Of a stretch of DNA of 64,000 bases, positions 50,682 to 59,877 are shown piece after piece. This DNA is from Epilithonimonas sp042695135. GTDB lineage: Bacteria > Bacteroidota > Bacteroidia > Flavobacteriales > Weeksellaceae. A program made the position numbers and the translations under genes. Each line of letters starts with the position of its first letter. Position 1 is the stretch's first letter. The stretch covers positions 3,348,001 to 3,412,000 of the forward strand of contig NZ_CP170547.1 of the NCBI RefSeq assembly GCF_042695135.1, given 5' to 3'. The notes under the pieces are model-generated. The model was not told where the DNA came from and made no database searches. It worked only from the letters and a program-made list of their open reading frames with translations.

Positions 50682-51416
50682 ATGAGATATTTTATAGAGT
50701 TTGCCTACGACGGTTCTTCTTTTTTTGGCTACCAGATCCAGCCCAGGCAAATTTCTGTGCAGGAAGAATTGGAAAGAGCATTATCAACCATCCTTCGTGA
50801 GCTGATAAAAACAACAGGGGCCGGACGAACCGATACAGGCGTACACGCCAAAAAGATGTTTGCTCATTTTGAAACCGAACAAATCCTGAAAGATGATTTG
50901 GTTTATAAGCTTAATTCTTTTTTACCGGAAAGTATTTCTATCAAAAGAATTTTTGAAGTTCCAGATGATATGCACGCAAGATTCAGTGCAACTTTCAGAA
51001 CTTATGATTATTATATTTCGTCAGAAAAAGACCCTTTTACAATCAATTCTTCCTGGCAGACCTGGCGTCAAAAACCTCTTGATATCGATGCGATGAACGA
51101 AGCTTGCAAAATCCTTTTTGAGTATGATGATTTCACAAGTTTTGCCAAACTGCATACCGATAATAAAACCAATATCTGCAAAATCTACAAAGCTGAATGG
51201 GAACAGGTTGGTAGTCAATTGAAATTCACGATTTCTGCTGACAGATTCTTAAGAAATATGGTTAGGGCAATTGTCGGAACAATGGTGGAAATCGGGACGG
51301 GAAAACTACAGCCAAACGATTTTCGAAAAATAATTGAAGACAAATACAGAAATTCTGCAGGCGTATCTGCTCCTGCACAAGGATTATTTCTTGTTGATGT
51401 TGGATATGATTTTTAA
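50682..51416 (+). CDS. truA: tRNA pseudouridine synthase A
   Basis: 244 residues. It makes pseudouridine at positions 38-40 of the tRNA anticodon stem. The N-terminal RYFIEFAYDGSSFFGYQIQP, the catalytic Asp in GAGRTDTGVHA and the later FLRNMVRAIVGTMVEIGTGK are all present. The length is usual. It is transcribed alone. Confidence 0.95.
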   Translation: MRYFIEFAYDGSSFFGYQIQPRQISVQEELERALSTILRELIKTTGAGRTDTGVHAKKMFAHFETEQILKDDLVYKLNSFLPESISIKRIFEVPDDMHARFSATFRTYDYYISSEKDPFTINSSWQTWRQKPLDIDAMNEACKILFEYDDFTSFAKLHTDNKTNICKIYKAEWEQVGSQLKFTISADRFLRNMVRAIVGTMVEIGTGKLQPNDFRKIIEDKYRNSAGVSAPAQGLFLVDVGYDF

Positions 51417-51508
51417 TGTTTTAAATTTATTTCCAGAAATTATCGTATTTTTAACTGGCTGATTTTAAGTACAATATCTATTTTCTAAAATCTAACACCT
51501 CCGAAACT

Positions 51509-52096
51509 ATGACAGAAATAGACAAACTCGCATTTGCTCTGAATCAATTTGCCGGACTTTCCGAAGAAGATTTCAAATTATCATCTGACCTCTGGCTACA
51601 CAAAAACTACAAAAAAGGTGAGTTCTATAACCTTCGGGGGAATGTCTGTACCTATCTGGGATTCGTAGTGGATGGTGTCTTCCGTTCTTATACGATCAAC
51701 GAAAAAGCAGGCGAAGAGAAGAACGTATTCCTGTATTCTGCCAACGGATTTGTAGTTCCGTTCAAAAGTTTTGTGAATCAGATTGCTTGCGACTATCATA
51801 CACAGGCGATGACGGACGCCTCTATTATTTTTATTCGTCATGCCGATTTGGTTTCCCTTTACAGTAAATCCCACCAGTGGGAGAAATTTGGGAGATTGCT
51901 GGCTCAGGAGGCTTTCAATGTGACGATGACGAGGATTGAAGGTTTCCTTTTGAAGTCTCCGGAAGAGCGATATCTCGACCTTATCAAAGACCATCCGGAC
52001 ATTTTTAACAATGTTCCGCTTTATCACATTTCTTCGTATTTGGGAATACAAGGACCATCTTTGAGCAGGATCAGAAAAAGAATTTTAGGGAAATAA
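51509..52096 (+). CDS. Crp/Fnr-family transcriptional regulator
   Basis: 195 residues. A cyclic-nucleotide-like beta-roll (about 25-120) with LRGNVCTYLGFVVDGVFRSY is followed by a dimer helix and a short helix-turn-helix (PLYHISSYLGIQGPSLSRIR). No cysteine cluster for an FNR-type iron-sulfur centre is present, so it probably senses a small molecule. A palindrome of the Crp/Fnr half-site geometry lies downstream in front of the hydrolase gene, suggesting that the hydrolase is its target. Confidence 0.9.
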   Translation: MTEIDKLAFALNQFAGLSEEDFKLSSDLWLHKNYKKGEFYNLRGNVCTYLGFVVDGVFRSYTINEKAGEEKNVFLYSANGFVVPFKSFVNQIACDYHTQAMTDASIIFIRHADLVSLYSKSHQWEKFGRLLAQEAFNVTMTRIEGFLLKSPEERYLDLIKDHPDIFNNVPLYHISSYLGIQGPSLSRIRKRILGK

Positions 52097-52108
52097 TTTA
52101 TTCATTGT

Positions 52109-52152
52109 CATAGGTTTCATCTACGGCTATTCATATTGAACCCTTCAGGTTC
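52109..52152 (+). repeat. 43-bp dispersed repeat after the Crp/Fnr gene
   Basis: It begins CATAGGTTTCATCTACGGCT and ends AACCCTTCAGGTTC. The partner copy is on the opposite strand at 44193-44237. Two CGGCTAAAGCC and CGGGCTAAAGCCCG hairpins follow at 52157-52204. Confidence 0.7.
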
Positions 52153-52304
52153 TTTTCGGCTAAAGCCAATTTATCATACTCATCTTTAAACGGGCTAAAG
52201 CCCGCCTCTATTGATACTTTTCAATACACTTAGTTTTGAATATCATACTAAAGCTGTCGAAATATTTTTGAAATGTTAATAAAAAATGTTTTACGAATGA
52301 TGCG

Positions 52305-52324
52305 ATTTTAACCTAAGTTAAAAT
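52305..52324. promoter_or_regulatory. 20-bp palindrome with Crp/Fnr geometry
   Basis: ATTTTAAC and GTTAAAAT are separated by CTAA, perfect arms of 8 bp. A weak -7 box GACCTTTG at 52344-52351 follows, so the palindrome centre would lie about 42 bp before the start of transcription, a usual position for an activator of this family. Confidence 0.55.
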
Positions 52325-52377
52325 TATAACCATTTTATAGTCAGACCTTTGTTTCATAAATTTAAAACAAATAAATT

Positions 52378-53145
52378 ATGCAAACAAAAACTATCGTATT
52401 GATTCACGGCTTATTCGTAAACAATACAAGCTGGAAAAACTGGAAAACTTATTTCGAAGCAAAAGGCTACACTGTACACACACCGTCCAACCCCGGACAC
52501 GACGGCGACCCTGCTGAACTGAAAAAAAACATTCCTTCCGAACTAAGAACCGTAAGTTTCGAACAAACTCTTAATAACCTCGTAACATTTATCGGTACGC
52601 TTCCGGAAAAACCAATTGTTGTTGGGCATTCATTCGGTGGATTATTGGTTCAAAAACTGATCGAAATGGGAAAAGCGGTTGCCGGAGTCAGCATCGACGG
52701 TGCGCCGCCAAAAAATGTAATGGCACCTTTCTCAACTATAAAAATCGTTTGGCCGGTGGTCAATTTCTTCAAAGGAAACAGTCCGTATTTAGGAACGAAA
52801 GATTGGTATCACCGTGCATTTTTCAATAATTATTCTCAGGAAGAAAGTGATAAATTATATGAAACTGTTGCCGCTCCGGAAAGCAGAAAACTGGCAAGAG
52901 ACCCGCTTTTGAACAAGATTGGCAACGTGGATTTCAACAAAGCTCATAATCCTATCTTATTTATTGGTGGTGGCAACGATGCTATTTTTCCGCCGGAATT
53001 CACAGCGAAAATTGCAGGTTCTTACAAAGACAAAAGTTCTATTGTTGATCTTAAAATATTCGAAGGAAGAAGTCATTTTATCTGTGGCGAAAAAGGCTGG
53101 GAAGAAGTGGCGGATTATGTTTCTGAATGGATTGCGAAACAATAA
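52378..53145 (+). CDS. Alpha/beta hydrolase
   Basis: 255 residues, no signal peptide, so cytoplasmic. The start TIVLIHGLFVNNTSWKNW holds the oxyanion region. VVGHSFGGLLVQ holds the nucleophile Ser, FIGGGNDAIFPPE the acid and GRSHFICGEKGW the His. The size and motifs match small esterase-like or haloperoxidase-like hydrolases found beside regulators. A Crp/Fnr-type palindrome lies 54 bp upstream. Confidence 0.9.
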   Translation: MQTKTIVLIHGLFVNNTSWKNWKTYFEAKGYTVHTPSNPGHDGDPAELKKNIPSELRTVSFEQTLNNLVTFIGTLPEKPIVVGHSFGGLLVQKLIEMGKAVAGVSIDGAPPKNVMAPFSTIKIVWPVVNFFKGNSPYLGTKDWYHRAFFNNYSQEESDKLYETVAAPESRKLARDPLLNKIGNVDFNKAHNPILFIGGGNDAIFPPEFTAKIAGSYKDKSSIVDLKIFEGRSHFICGEKGWEEVADYVSEWIAKQ

Positions 53146-53208
53146 AATTAATTCACAGTTTCTATCAACATTTTGTTCCGCTGATTAAGGTTTAAAATTA
53201 TAAAGTCT

Positions 53209-53216
53209 TATTTTTG
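53209..53216 (+). promoter_or_regulatory. Candidate -7 box of the MsbA-like gene
   Basis: TATTTTTG matches TAnnTTTG, 45 nt before the ATG at 53262. Confidence 0.35.
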
Positions 53217-53261
53217 CAAAGATTTTTTTCGACTTTGAAAATCTTCGGAATTAAAAGAAAA

Positions 53262-55010
53262 ATGAAGCAACAAACGACCTGGGATATTGTAAAAAGACTG
53301 TTTTTGATTGGGATGAAATTCCGTTCGTGGTTTATCATCACACTGATGATCTCCATCGTTCTGGCAATCGTCTCCACTTACCGACCGATTCTGACGAAAA
53401 ATGTGGTCGATATTGATATCGTTCAATTGAAGGATAAAGCACAGCTAATGAAGCACATCTATCTGCTGATCGGGCTGGTAATTGCGGAAACGATTCTGAA
53501 TTTTTTCCTGGTTTACTTCTCAAATTTTATTTCGCAGAATGTGATCAGAGATATCAGGGAAAGACTTTATCACAAACTGATTTACTTCCGAACGGCTTTT
53601 TTTGACAAAACCCCGATCGGAAGTCTTGTTACGAGAGCTGTTGGCGATGTAGAAACAATTGCAACAGTTTACACAGATGGTTTTCTGATGGTTTTCGGAG
53701 ATGTTTTGAGAATCATAATGGTACTGTTCGCCATGTTTCAGGTAGATACGCAACTGAGTCTTATTTCTTTGGTAATCCTCCCGCTGATGGTGGTTATCAC
53801 CAGAGTTTTTCAAAAAAAACTGAAAACAGCTTTTGGAATGGAGAGAAGCTGGACCTCAACACAAAACAGTTTTGTACAGGAACGTCTGGCAGGAATGCCG
53901 TTGATACAGGTTTTTAACCGACAGGAAGCTGAGTTTACAAAATTTGACAAGATTAATATTGAACTGAAAAAAGCATTATTGAGAACGGTTTTTATCTTCT
54001 CATTATTCTTTCCGGTTGTTGAGTTGATTTCGTCACTTTTTATTGGATTCATCTTGTTTTATGGTGGTTTTATCAAATCTACTCCGGGCGTTATCATCGC
54101 ATTTATTCAGTTTATCAATATGCTGATCCGTCCGCTGAGACAGATTGCAGATCGATTTAATAATATCCAAAGAGGAATTGTAGGTGCCGAAAGAGTCCTT
54201 GGCGTGATGGACGAGGATCAGGCGATGCCAAATAACGGGACAGTTGCCAGAGATCATTTTGACGGCAAAATCGAATTTCAGAATGTTCATTTTGCCTATG
54301 ATGAGAAACAGCTGGTTTTGAAAGGCATTGATTTTAAAGTGAATTCCGGAGAAACAGTGGCAATTGTTGGTGCAACCGGAGCCGGAAAATCTACTATTAT
54401 CAGTTTGATTACCAGACTCTATGACATCAATTCCGGGAAAATAATGCTGGATGATGTGGACATCCGGGATTATGAATTGTACAACTTGCGAAGTCATATT
54501 GGTGTGGTTCTTCAGGATGTTTTCCTTTTCCACGGCAGTATTTTTGAAAATCTGACTTTGGGTGATGAAAGCATTACATTAGAACAAGTAAAAAAAGCGG
54601 CAAAAGAGATCGAAGTCGATCAGTTTATTGAGCAATTGCCTGGCGGTTACGATTATATTGTGAGCGAAAGAGGTTCGTCGATATCCCTTGGACAAAGACA
54701 ATTGTTATCATTTTTGAGGGCTTATCTGTCTGACCCGAAGATTCTGATTCTTGATGAAGCGACCTCATCCATCGATCACGAAAGCGAAAAACTGATCCAG
54801 CGCGCCACGGAAAAAATCACAAAAAACAGAACTTCCATTTTAATTGCGCACCGGCTTTCCACGATTGAAAAAGCAGATAAAATTATCGTAATGGATCACG
54901 GTTTGATTGTGGAAGAAGGAACACATCAGGAATTGCTTTCGAAAAAAGGCTATTATTCTGTGCTTTACAAAGCTCAGGTTGTGACAGAGGATGGGGAGAA
55001 GATGATTTAG
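53262..55010 (+). CDS. ABC exporter with fused permease and ATPase (MsbA-like)
   Basis: 582 residues from the ATG at 53262 (MKQQTTWDIVKRL); an upstream TTG is open but lacks support. An exporter membrane domain with six helices (about 20-310) precedes the ATPase (about 335-575). That has VAIVGATGAGKST as Walker A, the Q-loop VLQDVFLF, the signature as SLGQRQ instead of SGGQ, Walker B ILILDEATSSID and the switch His in AHRLSTIEKAD. It works as a homodimer or with an unseen partner and could move lipids or drugs. Confidence 0.93.
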   Translation: MKQQTTWDIVKRLFLIGMKFRSWFIITLMISIVLAIVSTYRPILTKNVVDIDIVQLKDKAQLMKHIYLLIGLVIAETILNFFLVYFSNFISQNVIRDIRERLYHKLIYFRTAFFDKTPIGSLVTRAVGDVETIATVYTDGFLMVFGDVLRIIMVLFAMFQVDTQLSLISLVILPLMVVITRVFQKKLKTAFGMERSWTSTQNSFVQERLAGMPLIQVFNRQEAEFTKFDKINIELKKALLRTVFIFSLFFPVVELISSLFIGFILFYGGFIKSTPGVIIAFIQFINMLIRPLRQIADRFNNIQRGIVGAERVLGVMDEDQAMPNNGTVARDHFDGKIEFQNVHFAYDEKQLVLKGIDFKVNSGETVAIVGATGAGKSTIISLITRLYDINSGKIMLDDVDIRDYELYNLRSHIGVVLQDVFLFHGSIFENLTLGDESITLEQVKKAAKEIEVDQFIEQLPGGYDYIVSERGSSISLGQRQLLSFLRAYLSDPKILILDEATSSIDHESEKLIQRATEKITKNRTSILIAHRLSTIEKADKIIVMDHGLIVEEGTHQELLSKKGYYSVLYKAQVVTEDGEKMI

Positions 55011-55073
55011 GATTGAATTTATTCTTTAATTGGCTAAAAATAAATTTGTAATTTTGATAAAAACATATTGAAA

Positions 55074-55310
55074 ATGAATATCGAAACAAGAAAAATAGAA
55101 TTTGTTCAGGCTTTTCTAAACCTTCAAAGTGAGGAATTGATTTCTCAATTTGAAAAGCTATTGAAGAAAGCCAAAGGTTCTGAAAAAGAATTAAAACCTT
55201 TTACGATTGAAGAATTGAACTCCCGAATAGATTCTTCTTTGGAAGATTCTAAAAATGATAAAGTGACAGAATCAAAAGAACTACTTTCCGAGATCAAACA
55301 ATGGCATTGA
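55074..55310 (+). CDS. Antitoxin of a RelE/ParE-type pair
   Basis: 78 residues from the ATG at 55074. It is helical and charged: TRKIEFVQAFLNLQSEELIS, then EKELKPFTIEELNSRIDSSL and a C-terminal tail with KELLSEIKQWH. The pattern matches small Bacteroidetes antitoxins that accompany RelE-like toxins. It overlaps the toxin gene by 10 bp. The N-terminal half probably binds DNA or dimerises and the tail probably wraps the toxin. Confidence 0.8.
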   Translation: MNIETRKIEFVQAFLNLQSEELISQFEKLLKKAKGSEKELKPFTIEELNSRIDSSLEDSKNDKVTESKELLSEIKQWH

Positions 55311-55618
55311 AAATATTCTGGACAGATTTTGCCAAAAGAGAATTAAAAAATATATTCGACTATTACAAAATAAAGGCAAGCTATAGAGTTGCCCAAAAGT
55401 TAGTTACAGAAATTGTTGAAAAAACTAAAATTTTAGATTTTCAGACAAAAATAGGACAAACCGAAGAACTGCTTTCTGACCGCAAAGAAAATTTCAGATA
55501 TTTGATTTACAAAAATTACAAAATCATCTACTGGTGTAATGAAGCAAAAAATCGCATCGAAGTTGTTGATATTTTTGACACGCGTCAAAATCCAATAAAA
55601 ATAGAACGCGAAAAATAA
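55301..55618 (+). CDS. RelE/ParE-family toxin
   Basis: 105 residues. The ParE/RelE fold is shown by IFWTDFAKRELKNIFDYYKI, VAQKLVTEIVEKTKIL, RKENFRYLIYKNYKIIYW and VVDIFDTRQNP. Members either cut mRNA on the ribosome or block gyrase, and this sequence alone does not decide which. The pair sits alone between an exporter gene and an unrelated minus-strand group. Confidence 0.88.
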   Translation: MALKIFWTDFAKRELKNIFDYYKIKASYRVAQKLVTEIVEKTKILDFQTKIGQTEELLSDRKENFRYLIYKNYKIIYWCNEAKNRIEVVDIFDTRQNPIKIEREK

Positions 55619-55619
55619 C

Positions 55620-55865
55620 CTAAATCTTCACGATCCTACCCCGAAAACTCAATAATCCTGAAGTAATTATCAGACAGATAATTATTACAATTTTGAAAAC
55701 CAACATCTGCTGACAAAGATTACGTCCTGTAACCATAGAAATACAATCTCTTGTATTCGCTGTTTCTAACTCTAAACTGACGGACGTTCTGAATACACCG
55801 AAAACGGAAATCACAATTATCAAAATAAAAATACTGATAATGGAATGATACACCGATTTTCTCAT
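55620..55865 (-). CDS. Small membrane protein of unknown function
   Basis: 81 residues with two hydrophobic helices (about 8-25 and 55-75). The segment between them has two Cys (DCISMVTGRNLCQQ) that may form a disulphide outside the membrane. No family recognised. It lies at the end of a minus-strand group, one base away from the convergent toxin gene. Confidence 0.6.
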   Translation of the reverse strand: MRKSVYHSIISIFILIIVISVFGVFRTSVSLELETANTRDCISMVTGRNLCQQMLVFKIVIIICLIITSGLLSFRGRIVKI

Positions 55866-55895
55866 AGTTTGGTTAAATGGTTTTAGTTTAATTTT

Positions 55896-56723
55896 TTATC
55901 TCTCAATTTTTAAAATATCCCACGCTTTATCAATTTCGTTATTTTTTAAAAAGTTTTGAGCTAATAAATGTACATCTTTTTCCGAAGAAAAACGACCAGT
56001 TGGTAAAATTTCCACATTCGCCAACATTCCCAAATCGTTACCCGTGAAAATATGACTTTGTTTGATTTCATCTGGAAGCTGATCATAACCAATTCCTTTT
56101 GTAACCAGCGGTTTTGGAACTTCGAAGATATTATTCTCGTTGTTTCTGGAATAGAAATTACTTCCTAATCTTGCAACCAAATCCAATTGTTTTTGGTTCA
56201 GATTTCCATTTTCGTCAAGATATTTTTCGTTGATATGAATTTTAACAATTTCTGCGATTACGAGATTTCCAGCACCTCCGAGATCGCCCAGACTTTTAAT
56301 TTCCAGAACTTTGCATTCAAAATTAACCGGCGATTCTGCAATCAAAGGTGGTTTCACCAAATCCGCAGGTTTCATCGTCAATCCAGATTTGATGAATTCA
56401 TTAATACCATCTTCATATTCGGTACTCGCTAGGGAAACCTGCTGAACTATATCAAAATTGACATTTCCGATAACCAATTCCGGAACTTCTTTCAGATTTT
56501 CCAACGTATGTTTTGTCGTATTATCACGCACTCTTCTGGAAGGCGAAATAATCACAATTGGTGGAACTGTGCTGAACATATTGAAAAAACTGAACGGCGA
56601 GAGATTGACTTCTCCTTTACTATTAATTGTGCTTGCCAAAGCGATCGGTCGCGGCGCAATTGCTGTTTGCATTACCTGCTGGAGTTGCATTGCGGAGATA
56701 TCAGAAGGGACGATTGTTTTCAT
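55896..56723 (-). CDS. Flavin reductase-like FMN-binding protein
   Basis: 275 residues with an FMN-binding split barrel: RPIALASTINSKGEVNLSPF near the start, FNMFSTVPPIVIISPSRR and the VIGNVNFDIVQQVSLASTEY block. VNFECKVLEIKSLGD and VIAEIVKIHINE follow. It could supply reduced flavin or act as an oxidoreductase itself. It is downstream of fahA and a methyltransferase in what looks like a tyrosine-degradation operon. Its exact role there is not established. Confidence 0.88.
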   Translation of the reverse strand: MKTIVPSDISAMQLQQVMQTAIAPRPIALASTINSKGEVNLSPFSFFNMFSTVPPIVIISPSRRVRDNTTKHTLENLKEVPELVIGNVNFDIVQQVSLASTEYEDGINEFIKSGLTMKPADLVKPPLIAESPVNFECKVLEIKSLGDLGGAGNLVIAEIVKIHINEKYLDENGNLNQKQLDLVARLGSNFYSRNNENNIFEVPKPLVTKGIGYDQLPDEIKQSHIFTGNDLGMLANVEILPTGRFSSEKDVHLLAQNFLKNNEIDKAWDILKIER

Positions 56724-56735
56724 AGTTTAGAAAAC

Positions 56736-57368
56736 TTATATATTTGTAATAATTACAGTATGAACTTCAGTTTCAGTCTCGTTTCTTTGATAATTAATTT
56801 TCATAATTTGAAAATCATTGAATCCAAGTCGTGTCAATTTTTGCTTAATATCTTCAATCAAATGGAAATTAAAAAACAAACGTTGCCCGCTGCTTGATGT
56901 CTGATAATCTGAATCTTCCGGATTTCCTTCAACAAAACTAAAATAAGCAACGCCATTATCTTTCAAAAGACTCTTCACATTTGAGAAAAATATATCCGTT
57001 TCTTTTTTATTGAGATAAGGAAGGAAAAACCCACTGATAACAGCATCAAATTTTTTATTAATCTGATTAATTTCCCTGCAATCCATCTCTTCAAATCTTG
57101 CCTTCGGAACATTTTTCTTTGCTAACTGGATCATTTTTTCCGAATAATCAATTCCTAAGATATCAGCATTTTCAATTTTATTCAAAATATATTTTGAAAT
57201 ATTACCGGGACCACAGCCAATATCCAAAATTGCCGGCACAGAATTTTTTATCTCATTACAAAATAAGTCATAAGTCTCATCATAAATGTTGAGATTCAGG
57301 AATTTTTCTTCGTATAAATTAGCTACTTCACTCCAGATTTTGGAGGAATCTTTATTATTTGGTTCCAA
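56736..57368 (-). CDS. Class I SAM-dependent methyltransferase
   Basis: 210 residues from a TTG codon, the only start that fits, because a TAA lies three codons upstream and the next in-frame ATG is far inside. Motif I is ILDIGCGPGNISKYI, followed by ADILGIDYSEKMIQLAKKN and FDAVISGFFLPYLNKKE. The substrate is unknown. The TTG lies 2 nt after the fahA stop, so translation is probably coupled. The gene is noticeably more AT-rich than fahA. Confidence 0.82.
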   Translation of the reverse strand: MEPNNKDSSKIWSEVANLYEEKFLNLNIYDETYDLFCNEIKNSVPAILDIGCGPGNISKYILNKIENADILGIDYSEKMIQLAKKNVPKARFEEMDCREINQINKKFDAVISGFFLPYLNKKETDIFFSNVKSLLKDNGVAYFSFVEGNPEDSDYQTSSSGQRLFFNFHLIEDIKQKLTRLGFNDFQIMKINYQRNETETEVHTVIITNI

Positions 57369-57370
57369 AT

Positions 57371-58627
57371 CTAATTAAATGGGATTGAAGGTGAAATCTT
57401 GCTGCTCACTTCCCCAAATCCAACCCGAATCCCGTCTTTTTCTGACCAGGCTTTCATCGTCACCGTATCGCCGTCTTCTATGAATTTTCTTTCTATGCCG
57501 TTTTTCAGTTGCAATGGTTTTGTTCCTTTCCAGGACAATTCCAACATCGAGCCGTAAGATTTTTCATCTTCTCCTGAAATCGTTCCGCTGGCATAAACAT
57601 CGCCAACTTCCACATTACAGCCATTAACGGTGTGATGCGCCAATTGCTGAAACATATTCCAATACATAAATTTGTAATTGCTTTGTGAAATGAGATTTTC
57701 TTCTGAGTTTTCGGGCTTCAGATAAACATCAAGATTGATGTCGTAATTTTTGTCTCCATCGAATTTCAGATAGTCTAAAACTTCCGGTTCTTGTTTTGGA
57801 GATTCAGTTTTGAAAGGTTTCAAGGCTTCCAAGGTCACAATCCAAGGTGAAATGGACGAACCAAAATTCTTTCCTAAAAATGGTCCCAACGGAACATATT
57901 CCCAACTTTGAATATCTCTCGCCGACCAGTCATTGAAGATCATCATTCCGAAAATTGCATCTTCTGCTTCCTCAACAGAAATCCTGTCGCCTAAATCTGT
58001 ATTTTTATTCACAACAAAAGCCATTTCCAGTTCGAAATCAAGTTGTTTTGAAGCGCTGAAAATTGGTTTGTCCGCATCCGGCGGTTTGATTTGTCCGCAA
58101 GGTCTTATGATATCAATACCAGATAAAACGATGGAAGACGCCCGACCGTGATAACCAACTGGCAAATGTTTCCAGTTTGGAAGAAGTGCATTGGCTGGGT
58201 CTCGGAACATCATTCCGACATTGGTGGCGTGCTGGATGCTGCTGTAGAAATCTGTGTAGTTCGGGATGTGCAAAGGCATCATCATTTGGATTTCATCGAG
58301 ATTATAGAAGCAGTCTGTAATCGTTCGTTCATCTTTTGAAAGAAGTGAATCTTCCAATAACAGCTGCTGAATTTTTTCTCTGACCTTATTTGTAATCGGT
58401 TTTCCAAGTTCTATAAATTCGTTGATCGTGTAACCTTCAAAGACATTGTCATCCATTTCTGTGATTTCTTCAAAATAGCCGAGGTCGTACAAAGTTGCCA
58501 AATCGATGACGACATCCCCAATTCGGGTGGCACAGGCAATAAATTCTTTATTAAATACACAGACACCAAAAGGAATATTGTAAATGGAAAAGTCTGAATC
58601 GGAGGAATATTCTATGAATGATTTCAT
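57371..58627 (-). CDS. fahA: Fumarylacetoacetase
   Basis: 418 residues. It cleaves fumarylacetoacetate to fumarate and acetoacetate, the last step of tyrosine breakdown. The N-terminal domain has YNIPFGVCVF. The catalytic domain contains DFYSSIQHATNVGMMFRDPA with the active-site His, YHGRASSIVLSGIDI, DFELEMAFVV (metal ligands) and NDWSARDIQSWEYVPLGPFL. The size is usual. It follows hppD by 90 bp on the same strand. Confidence 0.96.
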   Translation of the reverse strand: MKSFIEYSSDSDFSIYNIPFGVCVFNKEFIACATRIGDVVIDLATLYDLGYFEEITEMDDNVFEGYTINEFIELGKPITNKVREKIQQLLLEDSLLSKDERTITDCFYNLDEIQMMMPLHIPNYTDFYSSIQHATNVGMMFRDPANALLPNWKHLPVGYHGRASSIVLSGIDIIRPCGQIKPPDADKPIFSASKQLDFELEMAFVVNKNTDLGDRISVEEAEDAIFGMMIFNDWSARDIQSWEYVPLGPFLGKNFGSSISPWIVTLEALKPFKTESPKQEPEVLDYLKFDGDKNYDINLDVYLKPENSEENLISQSNYKFMYWNMFQQLAHHTVNGCNVEVGDVYASGTISGEDEKSYGSMLELSWKGTKPLQLKNGIERKFIEDGDTVTMKAWSEKDGIRVGFGEVSSKISPSIPFN

Positions 58628-58717
58628 TATCTAGAAGTTAGAGTTTAGATGTTAGAATTAAGACAAAAAATTAAAGCATTAAAAATAATGCTTTAATTCT
58701 ATAGTTAATGATTTGGT

Positions 58718-59848
58718 TTATAAGTTTCCACGTTTTTCCTGCTCTCTTTCCAAAGCTTCGAAAAGTGCTTTGAAATTACCAGCTCCGAAGCTCTGAGCAC
58801 CGTGTCTCTCGATGATTTCGTAGAACAAAGTTGGTCTGTCCTCAACAGGTTTTGTGAAGATCTGCAGAAGATAACCTTCCTCATCACAATCTACCAAAAT
58901 CCCAAGGTCCTGAAGTTTTTTGATGTCTTCATCGATGTTCCCAACACGATCTGGAATCATATCGTAGTAAGCTTCTGGCGGTGGCGAAAGGAATTCTACG
59001 CCTCTGCTTTTCAGTTCTGTAACGGTTTTTACAATATCTTTTGTGGCAACGGCAATATGCTGAACGCCTTCGCCTTCGTAGAAATCGAGATATTCCTCGA
59101 CCTGAGATTTCTTCTGACCTTCAGCAGGCTCATTGATCGGGAATTTTGCAAATCCGTTTCCGTTGGACATTACTTTTGACATCAAAGCAGAATATTCTGT
59201 ATTAATCTGTTTGTCATCAAACGAAAGAATGTTGACAAATCCCATTACTTTCTCGTACCACTCCACTGTCGGGATCATCCTGTCCCAGCCGACATTTCCT
59301 ACGCAATGATCTACGTACAAAAGTCCGACATCAGAAGGATTGTAATCGCTTTTCAAAGGTTCGTAACCCGGCATAAAAGCACCTGTGTAATTTTTTCTTT
59401 CCACGAACATATGGACGGTTTCGCCATAAGTATAGATGCCAGACATTTTAACTTCGCCAAAGGCATCGGTCAAAGTCTGAGGTTCCAGATATGGTTTTCC
59501 GCCACGTTTTGTAGTTTCTTCAAAAGCTTTTCCGGCATCATCTACCCAAAGGGCAAGAATTTTTACACCATCGCCGTGTTTTCTCTGATGTTCACAAATT
59601 GGGGAATCTGATTTAAGTCCTGAAGTCAAAACCAATCGGATCTTGCCTTGCTGAAGGACATAAGATGACCTGTCACGCACGCCAGTTTCCGGACCTGCGT
59701 AAGCGACGGACTGGAAACCGAATGCAGTTTTGTAAAAATGGGCGGCCTGCTTGGCATTTCCCACATAAAATTCTAAATAATCTGTTCCGTTGATCGGGAG
59801 AAAATTCTCGGCTTGTGCGATCTTTTCGGCAAAAGTGAGTGTTGACAT
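58718..59848 (-). CDS. hppD: 4-hydroxyphenylpyruvate dioxygenase
   Basis: 376 residues from the ATG at 59848 (MSTLTFAEKIAQAENF); an open TTG 11 codons upstream is less likely. Two vicinal-oxygen-chelate halves are visible. The iron ligands are the His in YVDHCVGNV, the His in QHIAVATKDI and the Glu in FYEIIERHG. It turns 4-hydroxyphenylpyruvate into homogentisate. It is the first gene of the probable hppD-fahA-methyltransferase-flavin reductase operon, with a perfect palindrome 52-75 nt upstream. Confidence 0.96.
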   Translation of the reverse strand: MSTLTFAEKIAQAENFLPINGTDYLEFYVGNAKQAAHFYKTAFGFQSVAYAGPETGVRDRSSYVLQQGKIRLVLTSGLKSDSPICEHQRKHGDGVKILALWVDDAGKAFEETTKRGGKPYLEPQTLTDAFGEVKMSGIYTYGETVHMFVERKNYTGAFMPGYEPLKSDYNPSDVGLLYVDHCVGNVGWDRMIPTVEWYEKVMGFVNILSFDDKQINTEYSALMSKVMSNGNGFAKFPINEPAEGQKKSQVEEYLDFYEGEGVQHIAVATKDIVKTVTELKSRGVEFLSPPPEAYYDMIPDRVGNIDEDIKKLQDLGILVDCDEEGYLLQIFTKPVEDRPTLFYEIIERHGAQSFGAGNFKALFEALEREQEKRGNL

Positions 59849-59877
59849 TTTACTTTTTACTTTTATATCTATTGTAG

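Noticed and set aside
52157..52204. CGGCTAAAGCC and CGGGCTAAAGCCCG hairpins as a terminator of the Crp/Fnr gene
   Set aside because: No T run follows either stem. They look like part of the dispersed repeat rather than an intrinsic terminator, though weak termination cannot be excluded.
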